From the NCBI GenBank assembly GCA_030435675.1, contig CM059621.1, positions 17,112,001 to 17,176,000 on the forward strand: a DNA stretch of 64,000 bases. The letters are read 5' to 3'. Position numbers and translations under genes: made by a program. Shown here in pieces: positions 10,541 through 23,520 of this stretch; position 1 is the first letter of the stretch, and each line of letters opens with the position of its first letter. The stretch comes from Steinernema hermaphroditum (taxonomy: Eukaryota > Nematoda > Chromadorea > Rhabditida > Steinernematidae). The notes under the pieces are model-generated. The model worked only from the letters and a program-made list of their open reading frames with translations. It was not told the origin of the DNA and made no database searches.

Positions 10541-11369
10541 TTATTTTTTCATCGCCAGAATGCATGTAATTCGTGTATCCCGAAACCGGTATGCTGATCA
10601 CAAAAATAGAAGAAGACCGTTATGACAAGAACAGTGATCTTGGAGTTCAAGCTGTTGTGGTGTAAAATTTCGGCCGAAGATATGTAGTAAAAAAACATCA
10701 CCCAGTACTTTTCACGGAAGCAGAAATAGAAGAAACCCGTTAAAAAACTGACTTTAGAGTTCCATATCAAACTGTTGTGGCCTCAATCCTAGGTGTAATG
10801 TTTAATTGTTCAAAAATTATGGACTAAAACATTCCTGGATGTTGATGCTTGGTTCCAAAAATAAAGAACTGAATTTTTCATAGCCTTGTCTTTTTTTGTG
10901 TTGTAAAAGTAGGTCTTCATAAAATATCCTAACCTACATCAAGGGCACTTCGGACAGAAGTCTGGGAGCTCATTTCCGAGTGAACCCAATCGTGAGACTG
11001 GTTGGAAAGAGAAGCAAAAGAAACAGGTTTCACAGTTTGCATTTCTGAATGGCTTTCTAGACTTTTATCTAAAGTCTAGAAAAAAAAACAAATGAAAACC
11101 AACGGAAATCGACCGATCTCACTATATAATGAACTTGAAAATAATTTTGCATATTACAGTCTCTCTAGACTTCTGTTTAGCTGCGCTTTTATGGCGTGTA
11201 CCATAATTTGGTCGGCTTGGTCGATTTCGCATCCAGTATTTTTCAATGCCAGAAATGTGCCTGTAATTCGTGTATCCCGATGTAACCCGAAAAACAAAAG
11301 AAAACCGCGATAATAAAATTTTAGAGTGATCTTAAAGTTCCATATCGAGCTGTTGTGGTCTTTGGAAAT
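10541..11369. repeat. Local repeat units around TAATTCGTGTATCCCGA
   Basis: TGTAATTCGTGTATCCCGA occurs near 10565 and 11262, each followed by AAGA.GACCG or AAAACCG, then a TGATCTT.GAGTTC..GCTGTTGTGG block. A third partial unit starts near 10700. One unit reads CAAAAATAGAAG where its partner has CAGAAATAGAAG. Confidence 0.55.
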
Positions 11370-13217
11370 TTCGACTTAAAAATTTTGGACTAAATCATGT
11401 GGCTTAAAGTATCACACAAGCCACCAACACGCGACAGAAACCTCTCGTGAGACTGGGCCACCGCGAAAAATGGGTGGCGCACCGGAAACACCTGGCCGCG
11501 CCAAAGGTGTAATTAGAGGATTTCTACGGTAACAGATTATATGCACGCGAAGCCGTAATGCTATAAGCTGAAAATGACTCCGTCTCATAGTGCGCCGAAT
11601 CTATCCACTATGCGCTGGATTAGAAGAGATACTTTTACTTAAGGAAATGAAAAATGCCTCTCGTCAGAACACTTCTTCACCCTCAAGCTTCTTAGAAAGT
11701 TCGCCATTAAGTAATTATGGGTTTGGGTGGTCGTTTCGGATTATCACCTGTCTTGGTCACTGGACGTGTTAGGCGCTGCGTTCGACTGAAGTATCGATTG
11801 GGTGGGAATTAAGATAAACGCGAAAAGGAGTGCAGGCATGTCCTGTCCAATTCATAGTTTTGTGTACGCGTTTGGGAAGATGAGCTGAACGTGAAACTGG
11901 TGGTAAAAAACGAAGTGCCTTTCGGATAAGACCTATGTTTATGTATAGAGGATGCGACCACGGCTTGTTATATTCCAGAAGTATTTGTGAAGAATCGTTT
12001 CGTCCATACAGTGCTGGCAATATCTAACTGTCGGCAATCATGCCTATGGTCATGCAGGAAGAAAAACCACAGATAGGAAACTTTTGAAAGGTGTTTACAA
12101 AGTCAGCTGTATGTGTAGACCGATGATTCAAAGTTTCAATTCGATCTAAGCAAGGAATTTCGGAAAGTTCCCGTCCCAGGTTGAACTGCCTCGAAGAATG
12201 CGCTATTATATGAGAAGAACTCTAAATGATTTAACGATTTCGCCGAGAGAGAGGGGGCGCCCTTTTCAAGTGGGAGAAGGTGGACTCACCCAGAGATGGG
12301 TACGAACGGATTAGATCGGCTAACTGTTCAGCCTATCCGTGAGCCAGTTAACTACTGAACCGATGTCCATCTCCGGTGCCGACCGCATAAGGTATTGACC
12401 AGGTTAAGGCTTGTAGTTAGTACCAGAACTGGTCATATGAAGCTTAGACGTAATGAACAGATCCAATGAAGACGATCTCCCCAACGTCATCTTTCTTCGC
12501 ATCTTCTCTCATTCCTTCTCACACACATGAGCCGTTTACCCTACGAAAGTGCATGTTCATTGCTGCACAAAGTACGTTTTCAAGCAGCTAAACAATTACC
12601 AAGAACAGGGCAGTCTGATTCCTTGCAAAATTCCTACCAAATTACTATTGGTCACGACAAAGATGTTGGCGACATTGAGCGGAGACAAAGACTTTGCAGA
12701 TGGAAGCGCACGCTCGCCGAGCATGAGATTCGAGATTCAATTAGATGACCACACACTTGACTTGCTGTGCAATTCGATTTTTTTCGAAGTTCCCGCCTCG
12801 GAACGAATGTTCACAGAACCGAGATTGTGTGGCTTTTTAGAAATCTGAAACACTCACGCAATTTGGCCTTTTTAGGTAAAAGTAAAGCTGGAAAAGTTTG
12901 GTGTTTGGTGAATGAACTGTTGGCGCGGAAAATGAGATCAATTTGAGGTCGAGTTACAAGTTCGAATTTGAGATTTGGTTGTAAGGACACATTGAGGGTG
13001 GCCTGTGGAGTGGAAAAGCGATAACTCAATATTTAGTAGTTTGTAGCCGCAACTATGATGTATAATTACTATAACTAAAAGTTCGAACACAAATCATCAT
13101 ATTACGCTTTATTATAAGTACATATACGGAAAGCAAGACTCGATTCATTAGCCTAAAACGTATTCTACAGTAAATGGCAGGCAGTGCTTGGAACAAAAAT
13201 TGAAACATACTCTACAT
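11370..13217. other. Non-coding stretch, poor in CAAAAAT
   Basis: Mixed composition. An open frame at 12549-12848 (+) has no ATG start, homology or splice support that I can see. The CAAAAAT heptamer is absent from about 10,870 to 13,190, the longest gap of that kind in the first 46 kb apart from the RTE element, so the block may be an insertion or a constrained region. Confidence 0.4.
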
Positions 13218-13280
13218 AGACGTTCATCATTAAAGACAACATCACGCACAATATCCACAGAAAACATTAGAGCCAATCGT
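13218..13280 (+). repeat. Exact 63-bp direct repeat, copy 1
   Basis: Starts AGACGTTCATCATTAAAGAC and ends AGAGCCAATCGT. It is identical to 13840-13902. Exact identity in diverged surroundings implies a recent duplication, transposition or gene conversion. Confidence 0.8.
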
Positions 13281-13839
13281 ACCTATGGCCATGTCGAAAT
13301 ATTCTTAAATCGACCATGGGCAACGGCAAAAAATCAAAAACAAAAATCAAATAACCAAAGAGACAAGTGCTAGCTTCCTAAACTCTGATTTATTTTGAAA
13401 TTCATGCCTCTCCTCGATGCGTAATTTAGACAGTTTAGTCTCGAACAAACAAGAACAAAAATTTTCTTCCTCCAAAAAAGAGGAGTTGCTTGTGGTATCA
13501 CTGACAAGGTAGCGTGCAAATGTGACATGTTAAGGTTGGAATGAAACTTGGCATGTACACCTTAGCATTCCGTTTCAACGTTCGTTGAACGTGACTATTT
13601 CGAAGAGTAGAAACGTCTTTGTATTTTTCACCTGGCGTTTCAGTAAATAAATCGAGTGCGTACAAAAGAAGCTACGTGCAACAAAAACCAAAAATGGCTT
13701 CAGAAAAGGATGTCATTGTTCTCATTACAAGTAGAAACCAGTAATCGTCGTGTCGTTGATACATTAATGGATGGTTTTTGGTGACTGCGCCAAAAAATGC
13801 AAAAATACTATTTGGAACTAGAAGTTCACCACGCTACTG

Positions 13840-13902
13840 AGACGTTCATCATTAAAGACAACATCACGCACAATATCCACAGAAAACATTAGAGCCAATC
13901 GT
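13840..13902 (+). repeat. Exact 63-bp direct repeat, copy 2
   Basis: Identical to 13218-13280 at a distance of 622 bp. Flanks differ on both sides. Confidence 0.8.
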
Positions 13903-16139
13903 CTGCTCACACAGCTACATCCTCTCAGCGTGTTTAGTTAATATAAACTATCGACCTGAAGTAAAAATACGAATTGCTCGAAACATAGTAACTGGTAATC
14001 ATCAAAGGCTACATCGTCTCAATTACTGAACTGTACGAACACAGCGTGAAGAGTTAAGTTCGAATAAGTGTAATCCAAAAATTGTCGCCTGAAAGTAGGA
14101 CGAGTTTCTTTCAAAAATTATAGAACCGTCTTTATCAGATATTTATGGGCGGGTCGCAACTTTCACCTGCTTGGCTGTCGTGATCGCATTGAATATGCGC
14201 TGATAACATGATCAGCAGGGCATGCAGAAGAGCGATTGTGTGGATTGTCAATATAATTTCGTACAAAAGCTGACTTTTCGCGCAATGGTATGTGAAAAAC
14301 AAAAATGAATACACATGAAGTTGCATATACCTAAAAAATATATTTTTGATAATAGAACAGTAGCATTGCACACTGTTTGCAATGTTTTACCAAAAATGTA
14401 AAAAATAAAAATTTTGAAAGTTTCGATGCAGTCCTGGTAACTGCTTTGAACAAAAAATAAATTACACCTGCATCTTTGTGAAGAATCACACGTAATATCT
14501 GATATCAAGTCTATAATGCAAAAATCATTTCTTATAATACACGTAAAGTTATACTTAGCTACACCTGCGCCTGCAAAAATTCTCTTTTGAAAAGTATCTT
14601 CGAAGTCTTTTGTGCCATAATGCAAAAATAACTTCGTAAAATAAATAACTTCTTAAAAATTCTTCTACGGTTTGAGTGTCCTGGTTTACGGTTATCCACC
14701 AACAATACAGCTATTTTCACTTACATTCTCGTATTTTCGCGCGCCTGTGTCCTTTCCCTTAATGACTAAGTACACTCGTTCCTTGGGATATTCGGAAAAA
14801 CCGCACTTAATTAAAGGACCATGTAAACAACGTGTGTATTTTCTTACGTCCCAAGATCGTTGTCACAGTAAAGTCACCATGTTAACAAGAAGTGACCTAA
14901 CCCAAAGTCGGAAAGTTCTCACCAAGTGCATTATTACTCAAGATAGCTGTCAAGTGAGCTCGGCTGATTTCTCAAGGTCATTGTAGAAGCGATTCCGCCT
15001 ACGAGCAGCAATTTTTGCCTGCACTACGTGTTGTTTTTCCGCCGCTATCATGGGAAACACTGGATAATTAAAGTCGAAACATCAATTTGGCGCTGTCTGC
15101 TAGGTCATGAAGGACAAGAGAATTTCCAAATATTTTGAAATTTTGGAATATCCTTCTCTTTATAATAATACAATTCTGCGAAGGTCCAAACGATTATATC
15201 TGCGACTGGGTCTTGACGTGAATAGACCTATATGGTTTAATTTGCATCGATTGGCTAAGGTAGACAGTATTTTCTGGAAGAAGAGACGTTTATGAGGAGT
15301 TGGCGAAGAGTAAAAAGGGCGAAGAGTCTGGAGCGCAAAAATATGAAAAAAGGCAATGATTATAAAATATGAAAGCGGGACTCGCCCCTTAGGCGCTAAG
15401 AGTTCGATAGCCCGGTCAGAGTAAGATACCAGGAGCGTGCCGGCATGAAATGCAAAAATAGCCTATCGGCCTGAAGACAGCAATAACCGTACGAACGGTA
15501 AAGCAGACGGTGCTCACAAAGTCGATTTTATTCAACACTAGTCCTGTAAGCAAATGGATGTGGATACAAAAGACATAGCGACAGTGAACCGTTTTATTCT
15601 GAACTGTCTGTGTGGCGCTTTGTGAACGGGCCTGATTTGTAAACCGGTCGAATATTCATCATGATCGTACCTCAGAAAAAAAAACGCTTCGAAAAACATA
15701 GGATCACAAAACATTATTCAACAAAGACAAAGATTTAACAAAAATCTCTACGTATGCTGTTCAAAGAGCTTCGATTACAATTATACGCCTCCAGGACTAA
15801 ACAAAGTGAAGCATATGAATGATCAAAAATTTTACCACGTACTCACCTGTGAAAATTCTTTACAGGTTTGTGTCTAAGCAATAAGAGTAGTGAAGATTTC
15901 CCCTGCTAATTACCTGCTATGATGGGCTTTAATCCACCAGCATACACTCGGCAGCATAAAATCGAACAGAATAAGTATTTACTGGACTCTCTGCTTACTT
16001 GCATACCCAAATAGAATATGCAAACTTCTGAAGTTTACATTAAAATGAGGATCATCATACAAAAATCATACATCAGGATATTTCATCTCTATCTTTACTT
16101 ATTATCACTCCCCCGAATTTAAATTAATCAGATGCTAAC
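13903..16139. other. Non-coding stretch, dense in CAAAAAT
   Basis: No convincing exon. The minus-strand frame of 125 codons at 14248-14625 is AT-rich and lacks codon bias. CAAAAAT occurs on the + strand about every 130-200 bp here. Confidence 0.45.
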
Positions 16140-17170
16140 TTCACAACATTTGCCTACTTTTTTACTTATTAAAATTTCAGGTTGTGCTGCCCACTTGTAT
16201 TCGATAGCATCCCCAAACCCCTCAACAAAACCACATTCCTTCGTTCTCTCGCCCTCTAATGAACGCAGAACAAACGGTTCGTTAGCGGACAATCGACGGC
16301 GCCTCGGTCGGCCATCAATGGACGCTTAATGAAAGACACCACCGCCAAAAAGGTAAACAGACAGTAATGGTCGCAGGACCCGCTATGGCCCTTTCGCTTA
16401 CCTCTCTTCGACGGAACATTCCTACGCAGTCTCTGGCGAGCGCACTGAGCGGCCGCGCACGCCAAACGACAACCTTTCCACCGAACGCTTAATAGTGCAA
16501 CCCACGAGCCGTGGGGACACGCCTAATCAAACATCAAATCCAATTAATCAGCGCCGCGCGCGCAGGCCGAACCTATCCCTGGCTTGGGGTCCGGAAGGCG
16601 GCGCGCCGCCTGAACACCGAATTATTATTATTGAATTGCGCATATGATTCCGAGGTGGATCGAGAGTCAAATTCTATTACTAGAAGCTCGCGGCGAGGGA
16701 GACCGAGGAGGAAGACGGCTGTAAACACGACTCCAAGGGTGCACGACACGGGGGAAAGTGATCAAAAGTCGCGCCGACGGAGCGCGCACAGATGTTTCCA
16801 CTTGGCAGTAAAAAGCGCACGACTGACACATCTGACGCAACGGATACAAGAAGGGCGTACGGTCGCTGTCCAGCAGTGCAGCGGCCTGCACGTGTGCCGA
16901 ACGCCTTTTGACGCTTTTTGACGCCGTGCTTCGCGGCAAGAAGGAGGGGGTGAATGGATTTGAAATGGCATGTAATTAGGAATCGTCGAGATTAATCTGG
17001 CCATAAGTCATCGGAGGGCAGACGCGTAATGGGTACGCGGAATTGAAACATGCGATTATGGCATGTCGTTTTTTTCTTCTGATTGGCTCATGTCAAGGGC
17101 TCCAATTATGAGTCGGGAAGGGCGTATTCGACCAAGGGCAACGTTCCTATGCCCATTTAAATGTGAAAAA
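16140..17170. promoter_or_regulatory. Large GC-rich island, candidate regulatory module
   Basis: About 1 kb of GC-richer sequence without a single CAAAAAT. It has several homeodomain-like cores (CCAATTAATCAG, GTAATTAGG, GATTAATC, CTAATCAAA) and CpG-rich runs such as GCCGCGCGCGCAGGCCG. A 136-codon + strand frame (16511-16921) overlaps a minus frame and neither has splice sites or a recognisable domain. I read it as non-coding regulatory DNA rather than an exon. Confidence 0.35.
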
Positions 17171-17460
17171 TGACTGAAAATCCGTTCAGTCTTTGAAATT
17201 TACTTATTTATTGCGACTAAGAACTGTTATGAAAATTCATGTAAAGTGAACTTGTCTTTTGCAGTCGCAAATATGTATCGAATTCAATAATTTCTTACCA
17301 AAGAATTCATATAGCTGGTCTAGAGAAAGAGACAAGGAAGTCACTAAACAGTAAAGTTCATGCCAGTAGGGACAAAAAAAACACAAAAATCCGTATTTGA
17401 ACCAAGTTAAGGATCATTCAAAAATGGACTATTCACAAAAGACTGATCTGACCAACTAGG
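17171..17460. other. Non-coding spacer
   Basis: AT-rich; nothing recognised apart from two CAAAAAT sites. Confidence 0.4.
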
Positions 17461-17530
17461 CGCTCAGAGAGCGAATGGAGGACCGACCGCTCGCCACCGC
17501 GACACAAATGAGACCCCACAAAAGACAATA
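17461..17530 (-). repeat. R-family fragment
   Basis: CGCTCAGAGAGCGAATGGA, GACCGACCGCTCG and GACACAAATGAGA match the end of the R family seen at 32190-32240. Confidence 0.55.
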
Positions 17531-17737
17531 AGACCAAATCGCAAAAAAAATTGAAATGTGGAATGTGTAACTGTCATCAGTGCTTTCAAAAATCGCACAT
17601 TAATCAAAAATTAATTGTCGTCATATCCGAAAAATTTACGACAATGTATCACAATTATAAATGACAATGTTGCAACAGTACATGTAAAGTTTTATGGGAA
17701 TAGGTGGATGTCATCTGGAACAAAAACAGTTGGACTT

Positions 17738-17935
17738 CGGAGTTACAACGGATCATTGGCTTGACATGGCGGCGCGGGTGGTTGTGATAGCTTTCTTCGC
17801 AAGACGATGGAATTACGGCTCTCTGGTATACCAGGCCTTCTGGGAGCCTGACTGATCATTGGGTAAAGACCGCTCACTCATCTAAGAGAGTGAACAGACG
17901 ACCGATCGCCATCGACACAAATTAAAGGCCTTTGC
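17738..17935 (-). repeat. R-family copy, about 200 bp
   Basis: GGACTTCGGAGTTACAACG, GGCGCGGGTGG, GGAATTACGGCTCTCTGGT, CAGGCCTTCTGGGAGCC and the GACCGATCGCC..GACACAAAT end align with the 32 kb copy in the same orientation. It is diverged and not coding here. Confidence 0.7.
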
Positions 17936-18210
17936 AACGTGTGAAGCTTAAAAGGGAGACGAAAAGAAGAATGTTCATTTAGTCTTTCTCCACCGCACTA
18001 TATATCAAAAGTAGTCGCAAACTACTTATATGACTACTAATAATTCAAATAGTTATTAACAAAAGAGGGACAAAATCGCATGATCGAATCCAATGTAATC
18101 ATGTTTAAACTGTAATTCTGCAAAATGTATCTCTTTTTCTTTATTTTGAACACAATAGAAAAATCACAAATCTTCCAAAACTCCATCATTAGTTTATTCG
18201 ATAGCACATC

Positions 18211-18760
18211 ATGTCAGAAGGCCGGGATCAAATGAAGCTCAATAGCCGGACAAGATGCGACAATAAGCAAAAATTTCCTGTAGTTCAGAAAACACTTTCG
18301 GTAGGGTACGAAAGAGTCAAAAATTTTGTCGACAGCTACCTCAGAGACTCCTCAGAGATATATGTCGAAGTGCAAAAATTCAATCGACGCTATAAAGATG
18401 CACTGCCACATGAGATACACACACCCCATTCACCAACCACTACGAATAGATTACTTGTACGAGTAATAATTCAAAGTATAGCCTAAAAATTTCCAATAAT
18501 TCAGCAAACGTTTTCCAATCGATGCACGGGATGCAAAAAATGTTTTCGTCAGCTGCCCGCGGAGACCGTCACCCGATTTTATAAAAGTGCCAAAAATTAG
18601 AAATTAATTAAATCGATGCAAAATGATACTCTGCCATAAGAGAGACACACACACCATTCACCCAACCCCATGATGTCCATACAAAAACTAATACTGATAC
18701 AACTCGGATACAACTCAGAAACGTTCAGAACGAAGGTCTTTTAAAAATGTACATTCACGT
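18211..18760. repeat. Two diverged tandem units of about 240 bp
   Basis: The units at about 18240-18440 and 18490-18680 share TTCAG.AAAC, GTC.CAGC, a CAAAAAT-like site and ACACACACC.CATTCACC. The first unit is open for 91 codons, but both frames are AT-rich and unsupported. Confidence 0.5.
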
Positions 18761-19556
18761 TAAATCAGTGAATCAGAATAACAACATTGACTACGAGCAA
18801 AAATTCGTTCTTGAGAATTGCGAATCAAACGTCGAACGAATGTTTTCCATAGTAAAATACAGCAAGAAAAGAACAAATAGAGTATTGGTGAGCAAGAACA
18901 TTGGTAAGAAGGGCATAAAGATTTAGATTAAACGTATAGCTTGCCGAAAAACGTGCCTAAGCATCTCTTTCAGCCTATTTTGAAACCAAAGATGTTTATT
19001 GTGTTTAATATTGGGATTTAATGTATCAATCGGGCGCTTGTGCAGAGATAGTACATTGTCGTGCACCAGCTGAACCGAATGTGAACTGAAGCTCTCCACT
19101 CCGTTCGTTCTGCCCCATCGCCCCGCCTCTACTGGAGTCACTTCTTGACCCGAACGCCCCGAAACAAATGAGATCGCAGCCTCCAACTCTGATGTACTAC
19201 AGACCGGAAGAAGTTACTACGGTGTGATACATGTTTTTCTTGTTGATCCCTATAACGTCTTGCACGGCGTAAACCAGTGATCCAAGAGTATAATCCTCTA
19301 CATTCGTCACTATACGTATACTCTCGAACAGTGCAACTATTATAGCAAAATATGGTCATGATAACAAACAAAAACAAAATAAGTTCGATTAGATTTGGTG
19401 AGCTTTGTGAACGACTTGCATCTATAAGTGGGTTGCAAAAGCAATTTTCCTCACAGAATATAAAAATTTGGTGTTGTTGGAAAATATGACATACGCCATA
19501 TTAAGGATCAAGCGTATTTAGAATAATGCGAACGATAGCCAAAGAGTCGCTGGAAT
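18761..19556. other. Non-coding stretch
   Basis: No gene recognised. A GC-richer patch near 19060-19190 is open on the minus strand but shows no motif. Confidence 0.4.
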
Positions 19557-19720
19557 GCTTTCAGACAGTACAAGGACATTCTAACCAGCCAGACCGTCGA
19601 TATGCGATAGAAAAGGAGGTTTTTCAACGTTCTACCCACCACGCTCTAGAGCTCCAAAACCTGGTCGCTTACGAAGTCAGCGAGGAACAAACTCTCTCAC
19701 GCTCAACGACGATGGAGCGC
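19557..19720 (+). pseudogene. Degenerate RTE retrotransposon fragment
   Basis: Aligns along its length with about 5997-6164 of the intact element: TTTCAG..AGTACAAGGAC, CCAG, GATGCGAT, CTCCAAAACCTGGTCGC against TTCCGAAACTTGGTCGC, TCAGCG, and GATGGA.CGC. This is the segment after the polymerase domain. The frame is broken, and the 5' and 3' parts are missing. It shows an older RTE copy decayed here. Confidence 0.75.
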
Positions 19721-21420
19721 TTGGTCAATAAACTAAAGTTGTAAAAGGAAGAAGGTAAAGGTGACTTAATCGTCTGCGGGTGTCGTCCATTCACTTTACA
19801 AAAATACAAAAACGTTGCAAAAACGAAGATATTCCCCATAAAATATGTACAAAATTTGGCGCTTTTTGAAGATACGACATTCACCGCATTAAAACCTGTA
19901 AACCTAGCACTTTTAGTGATACAAAATAATGTGGACGATACCGGGACGGACCAGATGATTTTTTTCCCAAAAATCTATGCATGTTTCGAAGAACTGTGCT
20001 TTTATTCAGATTCTTTAAATAATTTTCAAAAATATAGCGTATGAAAAGACACCTCAAAATGTGAAACAAAAACAACAAAATAACTTTTCCATCACTAGGA
20101 TAAATATGTTTCTCAGACGGATAAGATCGCCGGTGGATGACATCACTTTTAAAAGGACTTTTCAACAGAGGTGCTTCACTCCGTGCATCACGCCAGACGC
20201 ATACTTCCTTTATGTGCGACTTAATCGGGTCACCACTGACGTCCACACAACTCTTAGCACGCAACTCTAAAGCGACATTCAGACGCAATGAGAACACGGT
20301 GATTATGTCATTTGAGTCAAAAGAATTCAGAAGTGTGAAAATATATTTGTTTCCTTCTTGGAAAAGGACAAAAGCTGACATAATGCAGAAAATGTATGTT
20401 CACACGAGGGTTCAGGCGTTCGTTAGATTCATGGTTTCACCGAGCGGATTTTATGAGGTTTCTACTCCAAAAATAGTGGTCTTGATAAGAGGGTGCATTC
20501 GAATTGAATCTCAAGTGCAAGTGTAGTTCCATCCACCTGGCCACGTAGGAAAATTCTTGTGTTTTTAGGACCGCTAAGCCATCCATCCACATGCAAAAGA
20601 CTGAATTTTTGCTTAATGGTATTTAAAGAACCCGGATTCTTGGAAAAGGTATTTAAAGAATGAGAAGATTACGTTTATTAGGGATTTTGTTTGAGATTTG
20701 AACATATTCTGACATGCTAATTAATTCAAAAGAACTGTGTTTTCAGTTGAAAAGATGTACACGCAAAAAAATTATTAACGAATTGTTCGGTGACCTTTAT
20801 GAAAGACAGTCATTAAAATGAACGTGGAATCATCCACTCATCCGTCAGAACCAGATTATAAAACCCATCTTTGCGATATCAAGCAGTAGTCAGCGAGAAG
20901 ATTGCCATGACCTGACTGCCCATATACAAAAATCTTAACTGTATTGCGATTTAGAAATATTCAATATAACCAAACTTAGGTTTTCATACTAACCGCAATA
21001 AGGGAAAAAGAGGCCTATGAACGGAATTTCGATTCAAAACATGGATGTAGAAATAAGTGTTTCCAGCTGATAGTCAGGTCATCCGATGTGATCGGCTAAC
21101 CAGAATGATCTGCTCTTTCTGATAGGATATAAGTATCCATGTACTTACCCTGAGAACCGAGATTGCCGCCCGTAGCAATTCAAACAAATTTACCGTGATA
21201 TTATTCGGCTGGGGGAGGCTTGTTCTAACATTGCACTCCTCATCAGAAACGCTTGAATGGAATGGCTTCCGTGTCACACTTCCAGTGATACTTGTAAGCC
21301 AAAATGATTAGAAAAGAGACCAATACCGTAACAATGTCAGTAGCTTATGGAGGAGGGGAAGAAAAAGACAAAAATTTATGTTAACCAATTAAAAGAGGAA
21401 CTCTCCCCGCATAGATCCTG
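19721..21420. other. Non-coding stretch
   Basis: Overlapping open frames on both strands (19881-20526) lack consistent codon use or splice sites. Nothing recognised. CAAAAAT sites occur near 19798, 19969, 20027, 20464, 20925 and 21365. Confidence 0.4.
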
Positions 21421-21665
21421 AACTTCCTACAGCAGATCATATCTTTTGAGCAAACACAAAGACGGAATTGTTGGACCGTATGGACCGGAACGCGCTTCCT
21501 GCCTCAATCGTCCACTCAGCAACGTCGCAGGCGTTCCGCAGACGCATCCAAAATCACCGTTATTTCTGCCGCCGCATTCCAGTGTCCCCCTCACTCTAGA
21601 AAAGCTGTTGCCCAGAGTGTTATACCACCCAGTTGCTGTTATTGTTACCATGTATTTGCGAATAA
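21421..21665. promoter_or_regulatory. GC-richer island open on both strands
   Basis: About 240 bp open on both strands with no CAAAAAT. The + frame reads KDGIVGPYGPERASCLNRPL and onward, and could be an orphan exon, but I see no clean acceptor and donor pair. A regulatory island is equally possible. Confidence 0.25.
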
Positions 21666-23129
21666 ATTGATTTGGTGTGATAAATTAAATCTGCATAGAT
21701 CGATAATTAGGAATATCCAGACTTCTAACTCAGATAACGAATGTATTTTGCAAAAATTCCTTTATTATATTATCTGCTGAATGAAGGCAGGATTGGGCAG
21801 CTGGGCGAGTTGCTTTACACATTCTTTTTACATACAAATGTGACTGTTCGCGACGATCGATGCGAAGAGAGCTCTGTCGATCACAGACAAAAGGAATTTA
21901 GCAAAAGAGTGTGCATTTCCTGTCTTCAACTTTCAAAAGTTCACACGAAAAGCGCAAGAGTATTCAACCTATACCAGTTGCGTGTACCTACAACAGATAT
22001 TCCTAGCGTGCCCATCCAACAATTCCACAAAAACGACCGAAATAATTCATTTGAGCGCATTGTTAGTGAACGTGGTTTGTTAGCTACAGCATTCAAAGCG
22101 CGCTTTATAAGAATGTAATTTACTTCACAATGACAACGAACTAGAGCACCCGATCCCTAGAAGATGCACTTATGAAAAGCAAAAACCCTGCTTCTTCCGA
22201 ACGCACATTTTGTCTAATTTTAAAGTGTTTATACCAAGAAATATATATATGTAAGTCAGCTTAAAAATACCAACTGTGGCGCTTTTGAAGGGAACGTTTT
22301 GCCCATGAGCACCTAAAATGGTCTGATTTGTACGTCTACGGTGCTGTGTGTAGCTGAAGGGCTTTTGTGTGGAAGGTTTACGCCAAAAGACGGCAATTTA
22401 ACAGCAGAAAGCAGTTAAAAGCGATTTGAACAGCGTGGGAGGATATCAGCGATCAGATTCTTCTCAACTTGGTCAACAGTATGTCGAAGGTCGCAGTGAA
22501 CCATAGAGGCTACACAGATTATTCTGTATATTGTTTGCTGTTGTTTAAATGCTTAACTTAATCTAACCCTTATCATTCTGCAGCAAAATATCGTTCAGGA
22601 TATGGTTTCCTTAATATCGCAAAAAAAAAAACAAGACGGCCTTATCTTTATGCAACAAACTGTATGTAAAGTTTAAAGAGACGAAATTGGTTGGAACAAA
22701 AATAGTTTCCGATTACAAATGAATAATCTTAATTCAAGGGGCTATCCCATCACCAGCTCATTCAAAATCACGGATCTTGGTTGTCCAGGTGCTAGGTCAC
22801 CGACCACGACGATAAAACAGTGCATCAAAACAGGATAAGAAGACAAAACACATTAAGAATTAAGTGGCCGTGACAATGTGCTAATCCGTTTAGTCTCCGC
22901 ACGAATTGGAGGATGTTTCAAGTGTGACCCTACCCAACTGTTGTTCTCTTTTTTTTGTCATCGAAAGCCGCTTTCTTATACATACATTCATTCTATCATC
23001 TCAAAAGCATGCCATCCAAAAACATTTCTTCACTTCCTCAAGCACTCGAGAATAACACGTAGCCATCAAGCTGATCCCATCTCAGAAAAAGAAACTAAAA
23101 TAAAACGAACACTCCAATGCACCCTTCAT
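21666..23129. other. Non-coding stretch
   Basis: AT-rich; no gene seen. The 125-codon + frame at 21741-22118 has no recognisable motif. Confidence 0.4.
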
Positions 23130-23520
23130 GCCCTTTTACAATAGAGATCCTGCGCCGCTGGTTCGTCCCCCCTTAATCAGCGAACTTACCGGCATCTCCA
23201 AGAACTGGTTGTTGCAGTCGAGAAAAACTTATAAAACGAACGGAGACGAGTCCGGATGTGGACGAAGCAATTCAACGAGAAATCCTGAGGGCTTCCATCG
23301 CCACCAGGGCGCCCTAATCCGCTCCCCGCCTCGCATGATATCTCATGGGCGCGCGTGTTCTAATCCACTCAAATTGGTTTCTAAGACAACGACGGGAACG
23401 GCGAGTCTCTGTGGCGCCGGAACCAGCGCGCGCCATCACAAATTAATCGTCGCGTTGTTTCGCTAATTTTTTGGGACGTTCGCGCTAATTAGTTCGTTCG
23501 ATGACGTGTTCGTGCATGCC
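23130..23520. promoter_or_regulatory. GC-rich island with TAAT cores, candidate enhancer
   Basis: GC-rich block containing ACAAATTAATCGTCGCG, TTTCGCTAATTTTTTGGG and TTCGCGCTAATTAGTTCG, plus several CTAATC cores. No CAAAAAT in the block. This spacing of homeodomain-like sites matches the islands at 9.1, 16.1 and 39.1 kb. Confidence 0.35.

Noticed and set aside
12240..12300. Minus-strand donor GG|GTGAGT at 12290 as an exon end
   Set aside because: All three frames upstream are closed by stops within about 60 nt.
12549..12848. 99-codon + strand frame as a gene
   Set aside because: No ATG at the start, no acceptor or donor, no recognisable motif.
16511..16939. 136-codon + frame and overlapping minus frame in the GC-rich island as a protein gene
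   Set aside because: Both strands are open because of high GC; no splice sites, no domain and no coherent codon bias. Treated as a regulatory island.
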